A stretch of 64,000 nucleotides of DNA, taken from the NCBI GenBank assembly GCA_965226245.1, contig CBDDCL010000015.1, positions 4,898,001-4,962,000 on the forward strand, given 5' to 3'. The translations under genes and the position numbers were made by a program. A model generated the notes under the pieces. That model did not search any database. It was not told the DNA's origin and saw nothing but the letters and a program-made list of their open reading frames with translations. Positions 15,820 through 25,210 of the stretch are shown piece after piece. The first letter of the stretch is position 1. Every line of letters begins with the position of its first letter. The stretch comes from CBDCYS01 sp965226245 (GTDB lineage Bacteria; Acidobacteriota; Terriglobia; Bryobacterales; UBA6623).

Positions 15820-16446
15820 TCAGTCGACCGATTCTTTCCACTGCTCCTCGAGCATCTTCGTGTACTCGCCCGAGGCGTAAAGCGTGAAGGGAAACTGCTC
15901 CGGCGGCAGAATCGGGTACTTCTTCGCGTCTCTCCAGCAGCTATAAGCGTAGTCGGCGTAGCGGTAGTAGGAACGCAGGTAATCGGGTTGAAGCATGTCT
16001 TGCGGCGGGGGCTCGGAAAACTGATTGAAGATCCCGATGGAGCGGGCAAAGATGCGGGCGTATTCGATGACTCCCCAGCTCTTGAGTTTCTCTGTCACAT
16101 CTTCGGGAGTCTGCTTGATCAGTAAGTGAGAAATACTGGCTTCCGATATCCCCAGGCCGCTCAACTCCGGAGAGCGCCCGCAGGTGTCGACGCACTGATC
16201 AATCCAGCGGAACACATCCTTGCCGACATAGAACAACATGCGAAGCTCGGCGTAGCGTCCTTCAAGAACGTGTAGTTGGAGTTCACGTTGCCGCCCCTCG
16301 GTCGTCGACCCTTCTTTGATCAGCGATAGCGATGCTTTCGCGCTTTCCAGAACTTGGACGGTAGAAGACGACTGAGTAAACGGGTGGAGGATAAGATGTG
16401 GAAGCGTGTGAACTCCGTCGAGTTCTAGCTCTGTTGGCTGGGGCAT
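15820..16446 (-). CDS. Unrecognised 208-residue protein
   Basis: No family recognised. From the chosen ATG (MPQPTELELDGVHTLPHLIL) the protein is soluble and probably helical, with ELQLHVLEGRYAELRMLFYV, FRWIDQCVDTCG and a C-terminal YLRSYYRYADYAYSCWRDAKKY rich in aromatic residues. The start at 16446 is preferred over the longest frame (to 16599) because GGAG lies five bases upstream and the extra N-terminal residues are Arg/Ser/Pro-rich and not protein-like. It is convergent with the amidohydrolase remnant. Confidence 0.65.
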   Translation of the reverse strand: MPQPTELELDGVHTLPHLILHPFTQSSSTVQVLESAKASLSLIKEGSTTEGRQRELQLHVLEGRYAELRMLFYVGKDVFRWIDQCVDTCGRSPELSGLGISEASISHLLIKQTPEDVTEKLKSWGVIEYARIFARSIGIFNQFSEPPPQDMLQPDYLRSYYRYADYAYSCWRDAKKYPILPPEQFPFTLYASGEYTKMLEEQWKESVD

Positions 16447-16649
16447 CCGACTCCAAACACCATATCGACACGCTTCCAGGGAACTTGGGGGAAGTGCCGC
16501 CCTAGTGCGTAGCGCCGCCCTCGAATCCGGATGCATCGCCGCTCCGTGAAGCGAGGGACACCGTTGACTAGTATCGACCGAGGCCCTTACCGGAGTCAAG
16601 CGAAAAGCCCAATTTTCAGTGGAACACCTTAAGAAGAGCCGGGGGGTTT

Positions 16650-17216
16650 CTACGGAGAGCCGGTGACCCTGGCCCGTTTCGAAGCGACACGCCGCGCAGA
16701 GATCACGCCTGTGTTGAACCCAAGGATCGACAGGTTGCCGAAGAAGCGGCCGTGCTCCACCTTCATGCAGTGATCCATGACAACTTCGAGGCCGGCGTCG
16801 CGGGCCCGCTTCGCCGCCTCGTAGTTGATCACTCCGAACTGCATCCAGATAACCTTCGCGCCGATTTTAATCGCCTGTTCGACAATCGGCGGCACGTCCC
16901 GGGCGGGGCGGAAGATATCGACGACCTCTACCGGACCGGGGATATCCGTTACGCTTGGGTAACATGCCTTCCCCAGGATTTGCTTCTCGCGAGGGTTGAC
17001 CGGAATCACGTTGTATCCCTCGAAAAGCAGATACTTGGCCGCGAAATGGCTGGGCCGGTAGGGATTCGACGAAAGCCCCACCATGGCAATGTTCGAATAG
17101 CGCTCGAGCATCCGCAAGCGCTCCATGGGCGAGGTGGCAAACTCACTTTTCAGGACAGGCGAGTTGGCGGAGACACCGCCGGAAGCGAGACTGCAAACTA
17201 GGTTCTGGCCGGGCAT
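16650..17216 (-). CDS. CoA-binding-domain protein (YccU-like)
   Basis: A 188-residue protein whose core (residues about 35-165) is a Rossmann-type CoA-binding domain: NIAMVGLSSNPYRPSHFAAK, LLFEGYNVIPVNPREKQILG, VEVVDIFRPARDVPPIVEQA and VIWMQFGVINYEAAKRA, followed by VVMDHCMKVEH. Homologues are commonly found beside sulfhydrylases. Here the gene lies 89 bp downstream of metY on the same strand. Exact function is unknown; CoA or another dinucleotide binding is the family property. Confidence 0.88.
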   Translation of the reverse strand: MPGQNLVCSLASGGVSANSPVLKSEFATSPMERLRMLERYSNIAMVGLSSNPYRPSHFAAKYLLFEGYNVIPVNPREKQILGKACYPSVTDIPGPVEVVDIFRPARDVPPIVEQAIKIGAKVIWMQFGVINYEAAKRARDAGLEVVMDHCMKVEHGRFFGNLSILGFNTGVISARRVASKRARVTGSP

Positions 17217-17305
17217 ATGGATTGTCTCCCCGTGCTGTCGATCTTCATGAGCGCTGCGAACCTTTGTACTGGACAGCCCATTTCGAGACGAGAACCAGAC
17301 CGCGG

Positions 17306-18637
17306 TCAGCTCTCTTCTGCATCCGCCGTGATCGTGGCCGCCTGCCGCGATGCCTCCAGGGCGTTATCGAGGTCCCACAGCAGGTCCTCGACATCCTCGA
17401 GTCCCACTGATAACCGGATCATATCAGGCCTGACGCCGCAGGCCGCCAGGTCGTCTTCCGACAACTGCTGATGGGTCGTACTGGCGGGGTGGATCACCAG
17501 GCTCTTGGCGTCACCGACGTTGGCGAGATGCGAGAACAATTGCAGATTCTCGATGAACTCGCGCCCCGCTTCCAGCCCGCCTTTGACCCCGAACGTGAAG
17601 ATCGAACCGCAGCCTTTCGGCAGATACTTCTTCGCCAGCTCGTGATAAGGACTGGACTCGAGCCCGGGATGGTTGACCCACCCCACGGCCGGGTGCTTTT
17701 CGAGATGCCGAGCGGTCGCCAGCGCGTTGGCGCAGTGCCGCTCGATGCGCAAACCCAGCGTTTCTAGCCCCTGCAAGAACAGGAACGAGTTAAACGGAGC
17801 GATACAGGGTCCCAAATCGCGCAGGCCTTCGACCCGGCACTTGACGATGAAAGCCATCTCGCCAAATGTCTCCGCGAAGCGCAGGTTGTGGTAGCCCGGG
17901 CTGGGTTCGGTCAACTGCGGGAAATTGCCGCTGCTCCAGTCGAACTTGCCGCTGTCGATGATGATGCCGCCGATACTCGTGCCGTGACCGCCAATAAACT
18001 TCGTGGCCGAGTGCAGCACGATGTCGGCGCCGTGCTCGATCGGACGGCACAAGTAAGGCGAGGCAAACGTATTGTCAATGATCAGCGGGATGTTGTGCTC
18101 GTGGGCGATCCCGGCGACGGCCTCGATGTCGACGACGTTCATGCGGGGGTTTGCGATCGTCTCGATAAAGAGCAACTTGGTCTTCGGAGTGATCGCTTTG
18201 CGGAAATTTTCGGGGTCGTCGGGATCAACAAAGGTCGTCTCAAAGCCCAGGCGGCGAAAGGTCACGTCGAACTGTGTATAGGTCCCGCCATAAAGCGTCG
18301 CCGAAGAAACCAATTCGTCCCCACTCTGGCAAAGGCTGCTGATCGTGAGGAACTGCGCAGCTTGACCACTGCTCGTGGCGAGACCTCCGATACCGCCTTC
18401 GAGCGACGCCACGCGCTCCTCGAAGACCGATGTGGTCGGGTTCATGATGCGGGTATAGATATGCCCGAACTGCTGCAGGGCGAAAAGCGAAGCCGCGTGC
18501 TCGGTGTCTTCGAAAACGTAGGAAGTGGTCTGGTAGATCGGAACCGCCCTGGCTCCGGTAGCCGGATCCGGACGCTGGCCGGCATGCAAAGCGCGGGTGT
18601 TAAAGCCGAAGACGTGCTCGGCGTCCTGTTTCGCCAT
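17306..18637 (-). CDS. metY: O-acetylhomoserine (thiol)-lyase / homocysteine synthase
   Basis: A 443-residue PLP enzyme of the Cys/Met metabolism family. It makes homocysteine from an O-acylhomoserine and sulfide in the cytoplasm. The N-terminal FNTRALHAGQRPDPATGAR and YQTTSYVFEDTEHAA, the PLP lysine in LHSATKFIGGHGTSIGG, and the C-terminal HPASTTHQQLSEDDLAACGV followed by RLSVGLEDVEDL are diagnostic, and the length fits MetY rather than the shorter MetB/MetC. It is followed by the CoA-binding protein gene. Upstream is the truncated HTH cassette. Confidence 0.95.
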   Translation of the reverse strand: MAKQDAEHVFGFNTRALHAGQRPDPATGARAVPIYQTTSYVFEDTEHAASLFALQQFGHIYTRIMNPTTSVFEERVASLEGGIGGLATSSGQAAQFLTISSLCQSGDELVSSATLYGGTYTQFDVTFRRLGFETTFVDPDDPENFRKAITPKTKLLFIETIANPRMNVVDIEAVAGIAHEHNIPLIIDNTFASPYLCRPIEHGADIVLHSATKFIGGHGTSIGGIIIDSGKFDWSSGNFPQLTEPSPGYHNLRFAETFGEMAFIVKCRVEGLRDLGPCIAPFNSFLFLQGLETLGLRIERHCANALATARHLEKHPAVGWVNHPGLESSPYHELAKKYLPKGCGSIFTFGVKGGLEAGREFIENLQLFSHLANVGDAKSLVIHPASTTHQQLSEDDLAACGVRPDMIRLSVGLEDVEDLLWDLDNALEASRQAATITADAEES

Positions 18638-18664
18638 AACGAACCATCGTAACGCGGCGAGCAG

Positions 18665-19016
18665 TTGGAGCGGTCAAGGCCAAGCCGCGGCGGCCTGAAT
18701 TCGTCGCGGCGGCGCCTGAGGATGAGGGAAGAGTCTTAACCGAGCTGTGCCGGCTTGACGGCCCTGCCGCTGGGTTGGTTGGGCTTGACGCCGGTCTCCT
18801 GGCAGAGTTGTCGATTCCGGGGATGGGGCCGGGGTCGCCGCGGTACCATTCTTCTCCGTTGGGGCCGATTTCCATCCAGGGGTCGTTTCCGTCGCCGCCG
18901 TCGATCCAATAGAGATAGACCTCGGGCGGGGCCGCCTCGCGGCGTTGCGCCTCAAGATGTTCGATGCGGAGGAGGAGGTCGCGGAAGTAGAGCTGCTTCA
19001 TCAGCGTTTCGATCAT
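18665..19016 (-). CDS. Trp-rich small protein, partner gene of HTH cassette copy B
   Basis: From ATG 19016 the protein reads MIETLMKQLYFRDLLLRIEH, then VYLYWIDGGDGNDPWMEIGP and GEEWYRGDPGPIPG. This matches the partner at 59276 (YLIWQDDDGPSMIAGPGIEW, then HRGEGPPP): a Trp, an acidic Gly-rich loop, a Gly-Pro, then Trp-(Tyr/His)-Arg-Gly. The start overlaps the stop of the HTH gene remnant as ATGA. Past residue 75 the frame becomes low complexity. An alternative frame ends LCQETGVKPNQPSGRAVKPA and a stop near 18740, so a frameshift may have occurred and the C-terminus is uncertain. Function unknown. Confidence 0.55.
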
Positions 19017-19270
19017 TGCCCGGTCTCCGATTTGTCCCGCTTGTGGTCTTGATCGTTACGGTCTTGGGTGCGGTTCTTGCGGTCGCTTTCGAGCGAGCGG
19101 ACGAGCCCGGCGAGGTCGCTGTGGGCGTTCGAGCGGTAGGCGAAATCGATCACGGTGCGGATGAGCGAGGCGCGGCCCGGCTCGATGCGTCTTCTGGAAG
19201 CCAGCAGACCGCTGACCGACTCGATGGCCCGCTCGGCATCCTGTTGCAGGCGCGTGGTGGTGTGGGAGAG
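19013..19270 (-). pseudogene. 5'-truncated HTH regulator (copy B of the HTH cassette)
   Basis: Read on the minus strand from 19270: LSHTTTRLQQDAERAIESVS, then RRIEPGRASLIRTVIDFAYR and SDLAGLVRSLESDRKNR, ending at a TGA at 19013-19015. It aligns with residues about 75-144 of the intact gene at 58845 (LSHAALQLQQ, then KRIEPGRASLIRAAVDFGFR). The HTH-containing N-terminal half is missing. Homology stops about 25 bp before the left end of the IS1380-like element, so that insertion or an associated deletion probably removed it. Confidence 0.75.
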
Positions 19271-19296
19271 GGTTTAAACCCCGAGAGTGAAATCAA

Positions 19297-20930
19297 CCTA
19301 AAAACGGCGGTTGAATTGGCGGCTCAGGGGGCAAGTGGTTGATACTGTGGGTGATGTCGAAATCACGAGGCGCAATACAGCTTCACCCGCTGGGGGAGCC
19401 CCAAAATGCCATCGCTAAGCAGAGCCGTGGCAGCCAGGCGCTGGACACCTACGGCGGCAAGGTGCATCTGCGCTGGGACGCCGGCGCGGCGGTGACCGCC
19501 TACGGGCAGATGCCCTACTTCATCGAGTTTCTTAAAACCGCCGGGTTGTTCAACGACTGGGTCGCCGCTTGTCCGCTCGACTACCGCAGCCCCAACGCGC
19601 CGGCGGTGCGCGACGTGTTGGGCGCCCTGCTGCTGAGCCTGCTGGCGGGACATCGCCGCTACGCGCACATCAGCTCGATCCGCGGCGATGGAGTCAACCC
19701 GGAATTGCTGGGGATGAGCAAGGTCGTCAGCGAAGACTCGGCGCGGCGGGCCTTTCAAAGGGCCGACGAGAAGGCTTGCAGCAGCTGGCTGCGCGAGCAT
19801 CTGCGGCGAACCTACGAGGCGCTGCTGGAAGAGCCCTGGATCCTCGACGTCGACTCCAGCGTCAAGCCGCTCTACGGGCGCCAGCAGGGCGCCAAGCGCG
19901 GTTACAACCCGGGCAAGCCGGGGCGTCCTTCGCACGTCTACCACACTTACTTCGTGGCCAACTTGCGGCTGCTGCTGGAAGTGGAAATGCAGCCGGGCAA
20001 CCAGACGGCGTCCTCGTATGCGCAGCCGCAGTTGTGGAAGTTTATCGACGGCTTGGAACCCGGGCAGCGTCCGGCGCTGCTGCGCGGAGATATCGGCTGG
20101 GGGACGGAGCGGATGATGCTGGGCGCCGAACAGCGCGAGCTTCCTTATTTGTTCAAATTGCGGCAGAGCCGGGGCGTGAAGGGACTGTTGGAGAGGTTGT
20201 TTCGCAGCGAGGAATGGGAGTCGGCGGGCAAAGGCTGGCAAGCGATCCGCACGGAGTTGATGCTGGAAGGCTGGAGCCGGTCCCGGCCGCTGGTGGTGTT
20301 GCGGCGCCAGATTCGCAACGATCTGGCCCTCACTCAGCCCGACCCGGCGGCGCCGCAACAGCTCTCGTTGGGGTTGGCGGAAATCGTCGGCCAGGGTGTG
20401 CTCTATGAGTACGTGGTGCTGCTGAGTTCGCTCGACGAAGAGGTGGCGACGATCGCGCAGCACTATCGCGACCGGGCGGACGCGGAGAACAACTTTGACG
20501 AATTGAAGAACCAATGGAGTTGGTCGGGATTCACGACCCAGGACCTGCTGCGTTGTCAGGTGCTGGCGCGCATCGGGGCGCTGGTGTACAACTGGTGGAC
20601 GCTGTTTACGCGGCTGGCGATCCCCGACAAGCATGGCGAGGCGATCACGACGCGTCCGCTGCTGCTGCACGGCATTGCCCGGCGGACGCGCCACGGCCAC
20701 CAAACCACGGTAACGATTACCAGCTTGCACGCCAGGGCGCGGCAGATGAAGGCGGCTTTGCAGCGGGGGAGCGCCTTTCTGCAATGGGTGCGAGCAACTG
20801 CGGAGCAGTTGACCCGAGCCCAACGCTGGCGACTGATTCTGAGCTGGATTTTCCGCCAATTTCTCCACGGCAGAGTCCTCGGCGGCCCCTTGTATGTCAC
20901 CGATGCCCCCTAGCAACTGCCGTTTTTAGG
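19297..20930 (+). mobile_element. IS1380-like insertion sequence (about 1.63 kb)
   Basis: Left end CCTAAAAACGGCGGTTG (19297-19313) and right end CAACTGCCGTTTTTAGG (20914-20930) form a 17-bp inverted repeat with one mismatch around a single transposase gene. The flanks do not give a clean target duplication: ATCAA on the left, ATAAT on the right. The same ends bound the 188-bp element at 63405-63592, and a diverged end occurs at 44376. Confidence 0.85.
19354..20913 (+). CDS. IS1380-family transposase
   Basis: A 519-residue DDE transposase. LDVDSSVKPLYGRQQGAKRG followed by YNPGKPGRPSH gives the first Asp and family motif, LLRGDIGWGTERMM the second Asp, and YRDRADAENNFDELKNQWSW the final Glu. 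Length is full and no internal stop is seen, so it may be active. The ATG at 19354 is preferred over the TTG start at 19339. The sequence CAACTGCGGAGCAGTTG at 20795-20811, inside the gene, is a perfect hairpin also found in two other element remnants in the window. Confidence 0.88.
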   Translation: MSKSRGAIQLHPLGEPQNAIAKQSRGSQALDTYGGKVHLRWDAGAAVTAYGQMPYFIEFLKTAGLFNDWVAACPLDYRSPNAPAVRDVLGALLLSLLAGHRRYAHISSIRGDGVNPELLGMSKVVSEDSARRAFQRADEKACSSWLREHLRRTYEALLEEPWILDVDSSVKPLYGRQQGAKRGYNPGKPGRPSHVYHTYFVANLRLLLEVEMQPGNQTASSYAQPQLWKFIDGLEPGQRPALLRGDIGWGTERMMLGAEQRELPYLFKLRQSRGVKGLLERLFRSEEWESAGKGWQAIRTELMLEGWSRSRPLVVLRRQIRNDLALTQPDPAAPQQLSLGLAEIVGQGVLYEYVVLLSSLDEEVATIAQHYRDRADAENNFDELKNQWSWSGFTTQDLLRCQVLARIGALVYNWWTLFTRLAIPDKHGEAITTRPLLLHGIARRTRHGHQTTVTITSLHARARQMKAALQRGSAFLQWVRATAEQLTRAQRWRLILSWIFRQFLHGRVLGGPLYVTDAP

Positions 20931-20953
20931 ATAATACTTGTGAGCAAACAAGC

Positions 20954-22918
20954 ATGAACGACATCTTCGATTCCGGCGACCCTTCCCTGCTGCAAATACG
21001 AACAAGCGCTCCTGGCCCGCAAGGCCTGCTTCCCTTGACCGAGGAGGCGCTCCGCAAGCGTCCCAGTGGTGACATTTTCGGATGGACGCAAAACGCTGGC
21101 ATGGGCTGGAATCCCTCCGAGCTGGGGCGCAAGGAGTTCCTCATCTTGAGCACGCAGGGAGGAATTCGCGCGCCCGATGGCACTCCAATCGCGCTCGGCT
21201 ACCATACTGGACATTTCGAGGTTGGCTTGCTCATGCAGGCGGCGGCGGAAGAGTTGAAGAGCAAGGGCGCCATTCCTTTCGCGGGCTTTTGCAGTGATCC
21301 ATGCGACGGGCGCACCCAAGGCACCACCGGGATGATGGACAGCCTGGCCTATCGCAACGATGCCGCGCAAGTATTCCGGCGGCTGATTCGCTCTCTGCCC
21401 ACGCGGCACGGCGTGATTGGAGTGGCCACCTGTGATAAAGGTCTGCCGGCAATGATGATCGCACTGGCCTCTATGCACGAGCTGCCGTGTGTATTGGCGC
21501 CGGGCGGCGTCACCTTGCCGGCCGAGGCCGCCGAAGATGCCGGAGCCGTCCAGAGCATCGGGGCCCGGTTTTCACACGGCGAGCTGAGCTTGGAAGACGC
21601 CGCCGCCCTCGGCTGCCGGGCTTGCGGGTCACCGGGTGGCGGCTGCCAATTCCTCGGCACGGCCGCGACGTCTCAGGTCATCGGCGAGGCGCTTGGGTTG
21701 TCGCTGCCGCACTCCGCGCTTGCGCCGTCCGGACAGGACATTTGGAAAGACATGGCTCGGCGCTCGGCTCGGGCTGTCATCGGACTCGAGCAGCGCGGCG
21801 TAACAACGCGTGACATCGTTACCAAAGCGGCCGTCCGCAACGCAATGGTCGTCCACGCCGCCTTTGGAGGTTCAACGAACCTGTTGCTGCACCTTCCGGC
21901 GATTGCCTATGCCGCCGGCGTTCCGAGGCCGACAGTCGAAGAATGGAAAAAAGTCAACCGTCAGACGCCTCGCCTCGTCGATGTGCTTCCAAACGGGCCT
22001 GTGGGGCATCCGACCGTCACGGTGTTTCTGGCGGGGGGCGTGCCGGAGGTGATGCTCCATCTGCGCCGCCTCGGGATGCTCGACACGTCCGCCCAGACGG
22101 TCAGCGGCGAGACCCTGGAAGCGGTTCTCGATTGGTGGGAAAAGTGTGATCGCCGCCGGATCCTGCGAGAACAGTTGGCGGAGAGGGACGGGGTTGATCC
22201 GGACGACGTCATCATGAGTCCCGAAAAGGCGAGCGGCAAAGGCCTGACGAGTACGATCACGTTCTGCCGCGGCAATCTTGCACCGGAGGGTTCAGTCGTG
22301 AAAAGCACCGCGATTGACCCTAGCGTGGTCGATTCCGATGGCGTTTACCGCAAGAACGGTCCCGCTAGGGTGTTTCTGAGGGAGGCCGCCGCGATTGAAG
22401 CGATCAAGAGCGGCGCGATTCAGCCCGGCGATATCCTGGTGCTGATCTGCTGCGGTCCGATGGGCTCGGGGATGGAGGAGATCTTTCAGATTACCTCCGC
22501 TTTGAAATATCTCTCATTTGGAAAGCACGTGGCGGTGATTACCGACGCTCGCTTCTCGGGAGTATCGACAGGCGCTTGTATCGGACATGTTGGCCCGGAA
22601 GCCCTCGCCGGCGGTCCGATCGGCAAGCTGGTGGAGGGAGACCGCGTCCAGATCATTGTTGACCGAAACAAGCTCGAAGGATCGATTGACCTAGTCGGTC
22701 ACGGCGACGAAGTTTTCGGAGCGGAGCGCGGAAGCGCTGTACTTGCCGAACGCCCGCTGCGGCCGGACCTGTCGCCAAATCCCGACCTTCCCGATGACAC
22801 GCGCCTCTGGGCGGCGCTGCAGCGCGTCGGGGGAGGCACCTGGGGCGGATGTGTCTTTGATGTCGAAGCGATCGTCAATACGCTGGCCGAGAGCGCTGCC
22901 GGAAAACCGATCAGCTAG
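20954..22918 (+). CDS. yjhG: YjhG/YagF-type D-xylonate (sugar acid) dehydratase, IlvD/Edd family
   Basis: A 654-residue dehydratase matching the long YjhG/YagF branch of the IlvD/Edd family, which removes water from D-xylonate to give 2-keto-3-deoxy-xylonate. Features: RPSGDIFGWTQNAGMGW, the Fe-S cysteines in SDPCDGRTQGTTGM and VATCDKGLPAMM, a third Cys in GCRACGSPGGGCQFLG, FGGSTNLLLHLPAIA, and the C-terminal ITDARFSGVSTGACIGHVGP then EALAGGPIGKL. The gene starts 24 bp after the end of the IS1380-like element, so its native upstream region has been replaced and transcription may come from the element. Confidence 0.92.
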   Translation: MNDIFDSGDPSLLQIRTSAPGPQGLLPLTEEALRKRPSGDIFGWTQNAGMGWNPSELGRKEFLILSTQGGIRAPDGTPIALGYHTGHFEVGLLMQAAAEELKSKGAIPFAGFCSDPCDGRTQGTTGMMDSLAYRNDAAQVFRRLIRSLPTRHGVIGVATCDKGLPAMMIALASMHELPCVLAPGGVTLPAEAAEDAGAVQSIGARFSHGELSLEDAAALGCRACGSPGGGCQFLGTAATSQVIGEALGLSLPHSALAPSGQDIWKDMARRSARAVIGLEQRGVTTRDIVTKAAVRNAMVVHAAFGGSTNLLLHLPAIAYAAGVPRPTVEEWKKVNRQTPRLVDVLPNGPVGHPTVTVFLAGGVPEVMLHLRRLGMLDTSAQTVSGETLEAVLDWWEKCDRRRILREQLAERDGVDPDDVIMSPEKASGKGLTSTITFCRGNLAPEGSVVKSTAIDPSVVDSDGVYRKNGPARVFLREAAAIEAIKSGAIQPGDILVLICCGPMGSGMEEIFQITSALKYLSFGKHVAVITDARFSGVSTGACIGHVGPEALAGGPIGKLVEGDRVQIIVDRNKLEGSIDLVGHGDEVFGAERGSAVLAERPLRPDLSPNPDLPDDTRLWAALQRVGGGTWGGCVFDVEAIVNTLAESAAGKPIS

Positions 22919-22972
22919 CCCGCATTTCCGCTTCGAATCGACAATTCCGGTGTAGCCAGACGTGGCGCAAGC

Positions 22973-23370
22973 TCAGAAGGGCCTTCTACATTTTCGCCCG
23001 GCGTGGCGCAAGCTCTCAGCTTGCCGCGTCGGCACTTCCAAGGAACCTCCTGTGTTAGCCCGCCTGGATCGGCGCCAGTTCGTATCCGAGTTGTCGTGCT
23101 CGCCGCTTGAGTTTGTTCTGACGATCGCCATCCCCGTTACCCCCGTCAGGTCGCTGATCACGTGATGCAGTTGCACGTTCATCTGCGTCAGCGATTTCTG
23201 CATCAGCCGAATCTGATCGCAGGCGCTCTCCACCAGCCGCCCGCGATGCGGCAGCAGCGAGCGCGCCGCGCAGACCTGCTGCTGGGGACGAAACGCCGCC
23301 CGCAGCAGCCCCACCGAATGCAGGTATTGCAGCCACTGGCACTCCTGCCAGTCCGTGCGGCGGGGCGGAA
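22973..23370 (-). pseudogene. IS110-family transposase fragment
   Basis: Read on the minus strand: DWQECQWLQYLHSVGLLRAA, then LLPHRGRLVESACDQIRLMQ and KSLTQMNVQLHHVISDLTGV ending TGMAIVRTN. This is the middle of an IS110-family transposase, around the start of its transposase_20 domain. The N-terminal DEDD domain and the C-terminal domain are missing. It abuts the end of the fucose-isomerase-like gene. Nearby (22962-23030) two copies of TGGCGCAAGCTC form part of a small hairpin-type repeat. Confidence 0.75.
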
Positions 23371-23413
23371 GGCCGCGGTCTCTCCGGCGAAATGTATCGG
23401 CGGTAAGAGAGAG

Positions 23414-25027
23414 CTACGCCAAACCGTGATTCGTGCCGCAAAGATACGTCTTGATGCCGAGTTCGCGGAACGCCGCCATCTTGGCGGCTAGCGCCCGATT
23501 GGCCCCGTTGGCGTCGGGACCGTAGGCCACCTGGATATGGTTCGACTTGTGCCGGGCCATCATTTTGTCCCGGCCGACGCCGTAGGTCACGGCGTGCATG
23601 ATGGGCCACTGGGGCGTGGTGATCTCCCAGCGGCGCACGGTTTCTTCTTGGGGAAGCTCCACTACCTTCGCTCGGCCGACGTCGGCCTTGAGCTGTCCAT
23701 CTTCCACGAAAATGCGGCTCCAGACAATCTCGCCGGGCTTGCTGATGCCCTTGATCGTGCCTCCACCGAGCGGAAAATACATGGGCGGCTGACGCTCACT
23801 GACCGCGCCCCCATATCCCCCGATCAAATGCTGGGGAGGGACCGAACCAGAAATTTCAAAGACCCAAACAAACTCCTCTTTGCCATCGATCTCGTAGGGC
23901 TCGCCGTATCGGATGTCGTGAAGCGTCGTCTCGGGATCAAAACCGACCTTGTTCCAAACGCGGTTGGTCAGCAGCGCATCCAAACCCGCGCATTCGTCCA
24001 CCTCATTGAAATGCGGCAGGGCTTGCCCTTCGAACAAGACACGGCCATTGTCCTTGGCGTGAGCGGGCGGTCGGTCGACGTTGTTGAGCAAGCCTTCCAC
24101 CAGATCCGACGCCGGAGTCAAATCCTTCAAGCCCTGCTGATACTGGATGCCGATGGTGTCGCAGCCGAAATCGTCGGCAATGCGCAACGCAGCGATGTAC
24201 ATCTTGCATTGCTGGTGGATCTGCGCGTCGGTCAGGTCGGTTTCTTCATTCGGGCCGGTTCGGAACGTCATTCCCTTGGAGTCCAGCCAGCTACGCACTT
24301 GTAGCGCCTCGTCGTCGGTGACCTCTCGCATGGCCGCGAAAAGAGCCGACTGGCTCAAGCGCTCTTTGAAGACCCCGATAGGATGCAGCAGCTCATCGGG
24401 AATGATGGCGTTGTACATCCCCATGCATCCTTCGTCGAAGACGCCCATGATGGCCTTGTCGTCCCTTAGCTTGCGCGCCACTTCGATCCCGGCAGCGGAG
24501 TCGTGGTGGGGCAGCGCTAAGTCGCTTGCGTCTCTGGCGTGTTGCGTATTGTGGGTAACAACGCCGTCAGTGAGCCATCTCCTCAGCCCGTCGAGGAAGA
24601 ACTCGTCGGTAAAATCGATGCTCCACAACGTGCTGTAGGGAACTCCGGCTTTCGTCAGGCTGCCGTTGAGATTCAGCATTCCGACAAGACCGGGCCATTG
24701 ACCGCTCCAATTCGCCACGGTCAGAATCGGCCCCTCATGGGTGTAGAGCCCGTGCAAGAGGTGATGGCTATATTGCCAAACGGCTTCCACAACAATCAGG
24801 GGAGCTTTGCGGTCGATGCCGCGAAAGACTTCCATGCCGCGAGTCTGGCTATCGATGAAGCCGTGCTGTTTTTGCTCGTCGTAGGCGTGGGCGCGAGTCA
24901 CGCCGTGCCCTTCACGCTGGATGGCCGCGATCAGTTGCGACTCGACCTCGGCCTGTGCAGGCCAACATTTTCGGTTCGCGGAAAGCCGCAAGTCTCCGTT
25001 GGCGACCAAAGAGATTTGCTGTCCCAT
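23414..25027 (-). CDS. L-fucose/L-arabinose isomerase-like protein
   Basis: A 537-residue protein resembling the fucose isomerase superfamily in overall plan: an N-terminal region with APLIVVEAVWQYSHHLLHGL and PILTVANWSGQWPGLVGMLN, a middle GVFDEGCMGMYNAIIPDEL, DFGCDTIGIQYQQGLKDLTP, and a C-terminal region with HNHGLA-like ending GTNHGLA. It may interconvert an aldose and ketose, consistent with the neighbouring xylonate dehydratase and isomerases, but the substrate is unknown and catalytic residues cannot be assigned securely. The ATG at 25027 is chosen over the upstream TTG. Confidence 0.72.
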   Translation of the reverse strand: MGQQISLVANGDLRLSANRKCWPAQAEVESQLIAAIQREGHGVTRAHAYDEQKQHGFIDSQTRGMEVFRGIDRKAPLIVVEAVWQYSHHLLHGLYTHEGPILTVANWSGQWPGLVGMLNLNGSLTKAGVPYSTLWSIDFTDEFFLDGLRRWLTDGVVTHNTQHARDASDLALPHHDSAAGIEVARKLRDDKAIMGVFDEGCMGMYNAIIPDELLHPIGVFKERLSQSALFAAMREVTDDEALQVRSWLDSKGMTFRTGPNEETDLTDAQIHQQCKMYIAALRIADDFGCDTIGIQYQQGLKDLTPASDLVEGLLNNVDRPPAHAKDNGRVLFEGQALPHFNEVDECAGLDALLTNRVWNKVGFDPETTLHDIRYGEPYEIDGKEEFVWVFEISGSVPPQHLIGGYGGAVSERQPPMYFPLGGGTIKGISKPGEIVWSRIFVEDGQLKADVGRAKVVELPQEETVRRWEITTPQWPIMHAVTYGVGRDKMMARHKSNHIQVAYGPDANGANRALAAKMAAFRELGIKTYLCGTNHGLA

Positions 25028-25210
25028 TGGAACCGATTCTCTCAAAGAGGGCCCGCGGAATTCTACATCCGCGAGGTCCGAACCTGTAAGTTTTCCTGGG
25101 TAAGCGCTTAAAGTAAACGAAACGCGGTCCAGACCGGGACGGACAGCCCAAGAAAACTGCTTTTGGGATGCCTCAAGGCCGCCGGGAAGGTTGTTTCTTG
25201 GCCAGTCTTG

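Noticed and set aside
18638..18760. SAM riboswitch upstream of metY
   Set aside because: Only about 27 bp separate the metY start from the end of the Trp-rich frame, and no riboswitch core is seen.
19363..20916. 517-codon minus-strand ORF opposite the IS1380-like transposase
   Set aside because: Shadow frame; the plus strand has full DDE transposase motifs and matching inverted repeats.
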